Positions 4,553 through 8,871 of a stretch of 8,871 nucleotides of DNA are shown here, in pieces; the stretch's first letter is position 1, and the number at the start of each line of letters is the position of its first letter. A model generated the notes under the pieces. That model saw nothing but the letters and a program-made list of their open reading frames with translations. It did not search any database and had not been told where the DNA came from. The stretch comes from Pseudomonadota bacterium (GTDB lineage Bacteria > Pseudomonadota > Gammaproteobacteria > Pseudomonadales > Pseudohongiellaceae): the NCBI GenBank assembly GCA_022563075.1, contig JADFOC010000072.1, positions 1-8,871 of the forward strand. The letters are read 5' to 3'. The translations under genes and the position numbers were made by a program.

Positions 4553-7147
4553 TTGGCCGACGCGCAATCACACACGCCGATGATGCAGCAGTACTTACGC
4601 ATCAAATCGCAGCATCAAGACCACCTGTTGTTTTATCGCATGGGAGATTTCTACGAACTCTTCTATGACGACGCTAAGTCCGCCGCCGATCTATTGCACA
4701 TTACCCTCACTGCTCGCGGCAAATCGTCCGGACAACCTATCCCCATGTGTGGAATCCCTTACCATGCGGTCGATCGCTACCTGGTGAAGCTGGTGGATGC
4801 AGGAGTCTCGGTGGCAATCTGCGAACAGATCGGGGATCCCGCCACCAGCAAAGGCCCGGTGGAGCGGCAGGTGGTGAGAATAATCACGCCTGGTACGGTC
4901 AGCGATGAAGCCCTGCTGGACGAGCGCCGTGACAATAGCCTGTTGGCAATTAGCGCCGCCGGGCGAGCAGAAGCTGAGGGCACTGGCAAAACCTACGGTA
5001 TCGCTCACATGAATATCAGCAGTGGCCGCTTCGTGCTCAGCGAGGTCGCCGGCCTCGATGCGCTGATCAATGAGATAGCGCGCATCCAACCGGCTGAGAT
5101 TCTGTTGAACGAAGAACTGACCGAAGTGGATGCTGCGATTAAACACCCAGCCAAACGCAAGCGACCACCCTGGGAATTCGAACTGGACAATTCCGTGCGC
5201 ACCCTCACCCAGCATTTCAATACCCGCGACTTATCGGCCTTCGATTGCGAACACCTGCACATTGCCCTGCAGGCGGCGGGCTGTCTGTTGCAATACGCCG
5301 GTGAAACACAGAAGTCTGAGTTGCCACATATTCAAGCCATTCGAGTAGAGCACCTGGAAGACAGTGTGATTCTGGACGCGGCCAGTCGTCGTAATCTGGA
5401 GCTGGATACTAATCTAGCGGGCGGTCGAGACAATACCCTGCTCTCGGTGATGGATCACTGCGCCACTTCCATGGGCAGTCGGCTGTTGTCACGCTGGATC
5501 AATCGGCCGTTGCGCGATAAGCAGCCACTACAACAGCGTCAGCAAGCGGTGGCGGCATTGATGACCGACTATCGCTTTGAGCGTTTATCCGATCTTCTGC
5601 AAAGCATCGGTGACCTGGAAAGGATTCTGGCACGCATTGGCTTGCGTTCCGCGCGACCCCGTGACCTGGTGAAACTCAGAGATGGGCTCACACTATTGCC
5701 GGAATTGCAGAATCTGCTGCAAGCGATTGCTGCAGTTCCTATAGCGACGCTGGCAAACCTGATTTCAGAGTTCCCGCGTCAGGCTGACTTGCTGCTGAGG
5801 GCGGTGCAAGAAAACCCGCCGGTGGTGATTCGGGAAGGCGGAGTCATCGCCGCCGGTTATGACACCGAGCTGGATGAACTAAGAGACCTCAGCAGCAATG
5901 CCGGCCAATACCTGCTGGATCTGGAATCGCGGGAGCGAGAGCGTACCGGCTTGAGCACCCTGAAGGTGGGGTATAACCGAGTGCACGGCTATTACATCGA
6001 AGTAAGCAAGAGTCAGGCCGGGGCGGAACTGCCGGCTGAGTATGTGCGCCGGCAAACGCTGAAAAATGCCGAACGCTTCATCACACCGGAATTAAAGCAA
6101 TTCGAAGACAAGGTATTGAGCGCACGCAGCAAGGCACTCGCCCGAGAGAAGGCATTGTACGAGGCGCTACTGGATGAGCTTGCCGAGGAATTAGCCAGAC
6201 TGATTGCCAGCGCCGAAGCACTGGCCGAATTGGATGTACTCAACAATTTCGCCGAGCGCGCGGTTAATTTGGAATACTGCCAGCCGGAACTGTGCGATGA
6301 GCCAACTATCGTCATAGAAAATGGCAGACATCCAGTGGTAGAACACACTACCGCAGAGAGCTTCGTGGCCAATGATCTTTGCTTAAACCAACAGCAGAAA
6401 ATATTGATCATTACCGGACCCAACATGGGCGGCAAGTCCACCTATATGCGGCAGACTGCATTGATTGTATTACTGGCTCTGTGCGGCAGCTATGTACCCG
6501 CCAGTACGGCCAGAATTGGCCCCATCGATAGAATATTTACACGCATCGGTTCTTCCGACGATCTCGCCGGCGGTCGCTCCACCTTCATGGTAGAAATGAC
6601 GGAGACCGCGAATATTCTGCACAATGCGACGCCCAATAGCCTGGTGTTAATGGACGAAATCGGTCGCGGCACCAGCACTTTTGATGGCTTGTCACTGGCC
6701 TGGGCGGCAGCCGTGTATATCGCCGAACGACTGGGGGCCTACACCCTGTTTGCGACGCACTATTTCGAGCTCACCACCTTGCCTCAGTTCCATGACAACA
6801 TCATCAATGTACATCTGGATGCGGTTGAACATGACAATGGCATTGTTTTCTTGCACGCCGTGAAATCTGGCCCAGCCAACCAGAGCTACGGCTTGCAAGT
6901 CGCTCAGCTAGCCGGCATTCCAAAATCAGTCATCGATTCGGCCCGGCACAAGCTGGATCAGCTGGAGACGGAAACTGACGCGCCGCAGGCGCAACAGCCC
7001 GCCACCGTCCCCCCGGTGCAGAGCGATTTATTCATGGGCACCAGTCATCCGGCGGTGGAGTATCTACAACGACTCAATCCGGATGAAGTCACTGCCAAAG
7101 AAGCCTTAACCATCCTCTATGAACTGAAACAGAAAACCTCTGGCTGA
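4553..7147 (+). CDS. mutS: DNA mismatch repair ATPase MutS
   Basis: MutS recognises base mismatches and small loops in new DNA and recruits MutL. The 864-aa product is full length (E. coli 853 aa). The N-terminal mismatch-recognition domain carries Phe33-X-Glu35 in GDFYELF. The C-terminal ABC-type ATPase has Walker [10 protein letters not shown] (622-630), signature region [18 protein letters not shown], Walker B LVLMDE with Asp701/Glu702, and His736 in [14 protein letters not shown] (823-827) fits a beta-clamp-binding motif, followed by the short C-terminal tetramerisation region. The start is a TTG. No ATG or GTG lies between the in-frame stop (4532-4534) and it, and [15 protein letters not shown] aligns well with E. 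coli MutS. The first in-frame ATG (4580) would remove nine residues. Neither start has a clear ribosome binding site. fdxA follows after 144 bases. Confidence 0.98.
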   Translation: MADAQSHTPMMQQYLRIKSQHQDHLLFYRMGDFYELFYDDAKSAADLLHITLTARGKSSGQPIPMCGIPYHAVDRYLVKLVDAGVSVAICEQIGDPATSKGPVERQVVRIITPGTVSDEALLDERRDNSLLAISAAGRAEAEGTGKTYGIAHMNISSGRFVLSEVAGLDALINEIARIQPAEILLNEELTEVDAAIKHPAKRKRPPWEFELDNSVRTLTQHFNTRDLSAFDCEHLHIALQAAGCLLQYAGETQKSELPHIQAIRVEHLEDSVILDAASRRNLELDTNLAGGRDNTLLSVMDHCATSMGSRLLSRWINRPLRDKQPLQQRQQAVAALMTDYRFERLSDLLQSIGDLERILARIGLRSARPRDLVKLRDGLTLLPELQNLLQAIAAVPIATLANLISEFPRQADLLLRAVQENPPVVIREGGVIAAGYDTELDELRDLSSNAGQYLLDLESRERERTGLSTLKVGYNRVHGYYIEVSKSQAGAELPAEYVRRQTLKNAERFITPELKQFEDKVLSARSKALAREKALYEALLDELAEELARLIASAEALAELDVLNNFAERAVNLEYCQPELCDEPTIVIENGRHPVVEHTTAESFVANDLCLNQQQKILIITGPNMGGKSTYMRQTALIVLLALCGSYVPASTARIGPIDRIFTRIGSSDDLAGGRSTFMVEMTETANILHNATPNSLVLMDEIGRGTSTFDGLSLAWAAAVYIAERLGAYTLFATHYFELTTLPQFHDNIINVHLDAVEHDNGIVFLHAVKSGPANQSYGLQVAQLAGIPKSVIDSARHKLDQLETETDAPQAQQPATVPPVQSDLFMGTSHPAVEYLQRLNPDEVTAKEALTILYELKQKTSG

Positions 7148-7169
7148 ATGAGAAAATGCCGGCAAAAAC

Positions 7170-7178
7170 TGCTAGAAT
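7170..7178 (+). promoter_or_regulatory. possible extended -10 promoter for fdxA
   Basis: TGC-TAGAAT fits an extended -10 element (TGnTATAAT) about 115 bases upstream of the fdxA start and shortly after the mutS stop. No good -35 is seen at 16-18 bases. It suggests that fdxA may be transcribed independently of mutS, but the match is modest. Confidence 0.25.
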
Positions 7179-7246
7179 GCTTGCCAATCTACCCCTTGCC
7201 AACAGCCGTACCGATGGTGTTAACCGGGGTTTGATAAGAATGATGA

Positions 7247-7270
7247 TCGAGAACAAGCCATCGTTCTCGA
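7247..7270 (+). repeat. 8-bp inverted repeat in the fdxA leader
   Basis: TCGAGAAC (7247-7254) and GTTCTCGA (7263-7270) are perfect inverted arms around an 8-base spacer. The element ends 12 bases before GGAG, the fdxA ribosome binding site (7283-7286). It could be an operator for a dimeric regulator or an RNA stem controlling translation or stability. No T-run follows, so it is not a terminator. Confidence 0.6.
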
Positions 7271-7291
7271 GGCGCAAGAGACGGAGATAAG

Positions 7292-7615
7292 ATGACGTTT
7301 GTCGTAGGTGACAATTGCATAAAATGTAAGCTGACCGACTGTGTTGAAGTCTGCCCGGTAGATTGTTTCTATGAAGGTCCAAATTTCTTGGTGATACATC
7401 CTGATGAATGTATAGATTGCGCGCTGTGCGAACCGGAATGCCCTATCGATGCCATCTATGCCGAAGATGAGCTGCCTGAGGCACAAAAGCATTTCCTGGC
7501 GTTAAATACGGAGCTGGCGGAAGTGTGGCCAAATATTACCGAGCAAAAAGACCCGCTGCCGGACTCGGATGACTGGAAGGATAAACCTGACAAGCTGCAA
7601 TATCTGGAGCGGTGA
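7292..7615 (+). CDS. fdxA: 7Fe ferredoxin FdxA ([3Fe-4S][4Fe-4S])
   Basis: This is a small cytoplasmic electron carrier, closely similar to Azotobacter vinelandii ferredoxin I. The 107 aa contain the expected cysteines. By homology Cys9, Cys17 and Cys50 bind the [3Fe-4S] cluster, and Cys21, Cys40, Cys43 and Cys46 the [4Fe-4S] cluster. Cys12 and Cys25 match non-ligand cysteines of the Azotobacter protein. The [11 protein letters not shown] start and the C-terminal extension [16 protein letters not shown] are both family hallmarks, and the length matches. GGAG (7283-7286) lies 5 bases before the ATG. In Azotobacter the protein is linked to redox-responsive control of ferredoxin-NADP reductase; whether that holds here is unknown. 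It follows mutS and converges on rpoS, as in Pseudomonas. A perfect inverted repeat precedes its ribosome binding site. Confidence 0.97.
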   Translation: MTFVVGDNCIKCKLTDCVEVCPVDCFYEGPNFLVIHPDECIDCALCEPECPIDAIYAEDELPEAQKHFLALNTELAEVWPNITEQKDPLPDSDDWKDKPDKLQYLER

Positions 7616-7641
7616 ACACTCAGCAATCAACCAACAGTTGT

Positions 7642-7665
7642 CTGCCTAGACCAGGCAGCCCTTTT
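7642..7665 (+). terminator. Rho-independent terminator between fdxA and rpoS
   Basis: CTGCCT (7642-7647) and AGGCAG (7653-7658) form a perfect 6-bp stem with loop AGACC, followed by CCCTTTT. It lies 26 bases after the fdxA stop and 14 bases beyond the end of rpoS. The T-run favours the fdxA direction. On the minus strand the stem is followed by ACAACTG, so it is a poor terminator for rpoS. Confidence 0.65.
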
Positions 7666-7678
7666 CTTGCTGCTAAAG

Positions 7679-8692
7679 TTAGCTCAATACGTTTTCTGAA
7701 GACAGCCCCTGGCTCTCCATAATCTCTCGTAGTCTAGCCAAGCCTTCTACCTGTATTTGCCGCACTCGCTCCCGGGTCAGACCTATTTCCCGACCGACGT
7801 CTTCCAAGGTACCGACTTCGTAACCGCGCAATCCGAAGCGACGGGTCAATACTTCGCGGTGTTTTACCGACAATTCATCAAGCCAACTATCGATGTTCTC
7901 GAGCAGGTCTCTCTCTTGCAAGATGCTAAAGGGATCTGCCTGGGTCGAATCGGCAACTGTTTCCAGGATCGATTTTTCCGACTCGGCGCTCATCGGCGTA
8001 TCGACCGAACTAATCCGCTCGTTCAGTGCCAGCATCTTCTTGACGTCTTCCACAGGTCGATCCAACAAGTTCGCTATTTCTTCAGGCGATGGATCGTGGT
8101 CCAGCTTTTGGGAAAGCTCTCTGGCGGCACGGAGATAGACATTGAGTTCTTTCACAACATGGATTGGCAAGCGAATGGTGCGAGTCTGATTCATGATCGC
8201 GCGCTCGATGTTCTGCCGAATCCACCAGGTGGCGTAGGTTGAAAAGCGGAAGCCTTTTTCGGGATCGAATTTTTCTACGGCTCGAATCAGTCCCAGGTTC
8301 CCCTCTTCGATTAAATCGAGTAACGACAGTCCACGATTGACGTAGCGGCGGGAAATCTTGACCACCAGGCGCAGGTTACTTTCTATCATGCGCTTGCGAC
8401 TGCCCTGGTCTCCCTTCAGCGATTTGCGCGCGAAATACACCTCTTCTTCTGCGCTAAGCAGTGGCGAATAGCCAATCTCGTTTAAGTAGAGTCGAGTCGC
8501 ATCCAGGTTGAGGTTGTTCTCGGATTCTGCAGACGCCGCAGTGCTGTAGTCGTCCCACTTGCGAGACGACGCTTTTTTCTTGGGAACTGCCCTACCACAG
8601 CTTTCGATCGCTGTGCCTTTATCAGCGCCTTTCCCAGGATTCATTTTTGGACTTTTTTTCTTCAGCAAAGCATCCACATCCAACGTTTCCAT
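7679..8692 (-). CDS. rpoS: RNA polymerase sigma factor RpoS (sigma-38)
   Basis: RpoS directs RNA polymerase to stationary-phase and general-stress promoters. The chosen ATG (8692) has GGGAG (8701-8705) 8 bases upstream and gives 337 aa, the family size (E. coli 330, P. aeruginosa 334). The frame stays open to an ATG at 8749 (+19 aa) and a GTG at 8779 (+29 aa), both with poor sites. Visible regions are 1.2 ([15 protein letters not shown], 64-78), region 2 with [27 protein letters not shown] and the -10-recognition stretch [17 protein letters not shown] (150-166), then [10 protein letters not shown] (175-184) containing Lys181, equivalent to E. coli Lys173 used by the adaptor RssB. The region 4.2 helix-turn-helix is [20 protein letters not shown] (295-314). 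[20 protein letters not shown] identifies RpoS rather than RpoD. The first 60 residues are lysine-rich and not family-like. The gene converges on fdxA. Confidence 0.96.
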   Translation of the reverse strand: METLDVDALLKKKSPKMNPGKGADKGTAIESCGRAVPKKKASSRKWDDYSTAASAESENNLNLDATRLYLNEIGYSPLLSAEEEVYFARKSLKGDQGSRKRMIESNLRLVVKISRRYVNRGLSLLDLIEEGNLGLIRAVEKFDPEKGFRFSTYATWWIRQNIERAIMNQTRTIRLPIHVVKELNVYLRAARELSQKLDHDPSPEEIANLLDRPVEDVKKMLALNERISSVDTPMSAESEKSILETVADSTQADPFSILQERDLLENIDSWLDELSVKHREVLTRRFGLRGYEVGTLEDVGREIGLTRERVRQIQVEGLARLREIMESQGLSSENVLS

Positions 8693-8700
8693 GTCGTCTT

Positions 8701-8705
8701 CTCCC
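8701..8705 (-). promoter_or_regulatory. rpoS ribosome binding site (decides the start)
   Basis: GGGAG on the minus strand lies 8 bases before ATG 8692. The two upstream in-frame candidates lack a well-spaced site; the AGGA before ATG 8749 abuts the start codon. This is the reason for preferring the 337-aa RpoS. Confidence 0.75.
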
Positions 8706-8812
8706 GATCCACTTTCGCTTGAGTGCAGAAATATAGAACGAACTCCCATCCTAGGATCACTTCTATAATCAAGTATCACTATACAACTGTAACGACACGA
8801 TGGAGCCCTTTG

Positions 8813-8835
8813 TTTAAGAAGCTTTTGTTCTTAAA
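8813..8835. repeat. inverted repeat upstream of rpoS
   Basis: TTTAAGAA (8813-8820) and TTCTTAAA (8828-8835) are perfect 8-bp arms around a 7-base spacer, about 120 bases before the rpoS start. No T-run follows on the minus strand. It could be a regulator site or the 3' hairpin of a gene beyond the window. Reading toward rpoS from the window edge I see no NlpD-like C-terminus in any frame, although nlpD commonly precedes rpoS. Confidence 0.45.
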
Positions 8836-8871
8836 AATCTTGGAAAAGAAATCAAGGACTTTGAGCAGGAC

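Noticed and set aside
4691..5262. Minus-strand open frames up to 174 codons inside mutS
   Set aside because: The opposite strand encodes conserved MutS throughout. These frames have no ribosome binding site or recognisable motif.
7180..7202. Direct repeat CTTGCCAA at 7180-7187 and 7195-7202
   Set aside because: Two 8-base copies 15 bases apart in the mutS-fdxA gap are too short to call a regulatory site without other copies or conservation.
7148..7234. 28-codon in-frame continuation directly after the mutS TGA (ATG at 7148)
   Set aside because: It could be read as TGA readthrough or a downstream mini-gene, but the sequence shows no ribosome binding site or conserved-looking peptide, and MutS already ends at its normal C-terminus.

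Overview
The window is a conserved chromosomal segment of a gammaproteobacterium with intermediate GC content. It carries no insertion sequence, phage, CRISPR, rRNA or tRNA signal that I can see. The order recX-recA-pncC, then divergent mutS-fdxA converging on rpoS, is the arrangement I recall from Pseudomonas and its relatives. The proteins also resemble that group: FdxA is close to Azotobacter ferredoxin I, and RpoS and MutS match gammaproteobacterial forms. I would place the source among Pseudomonadales/Cellvibrionales-like lineages but cannot name a genus.

Layout, left to right. Positions 1-429 hold the unrecognised end of something with a weak terminator-like hairpin, then a 51-codon open reading frame (178-333, +) that has a strong ribosome binding site and coding-like base composition. 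Next come four minus-strand genes in the order 3' to 5': a DUF1015/COG4198 protein (430-1683), recX (1860-2384), recA (2414-3508) and pncC/cinA-C (3895-4383). A 386-base gap between recA and pncC carries two LexA/SOS boxes, a large inverted repeat and a long recA leader. On the plus strand mutS (4553-7147, TTG start) and fdxA (7292-7615) follow. The minus-strand rpoS (7679 to 8692, start re-chosen) converges on fdxA across a short terminator.

The genes form a genome-maintenance and stress cluster. RecA and its modulator RecX serve recombination and the SOS response, and MutS starts mismatch repair. RpoS is the stationary-phase/general stress sigma factor. FdxA is a 7Fe ferredoxin, and PncC recycles nicotinamide mononucleotide. 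The SOS boxes predict LexA control of recA-recX.

I see no wholly new multi-gene system. The least explained items are the 51-aa microprotein, the structured recA leader (a nested inverted repeat overlapping a 17-codon leader ORF, and mutually exclusive hairpins at the ribosome binding site), the hairpin just before fdxA, and the uncharacterised DUF1015 gene beside recX.
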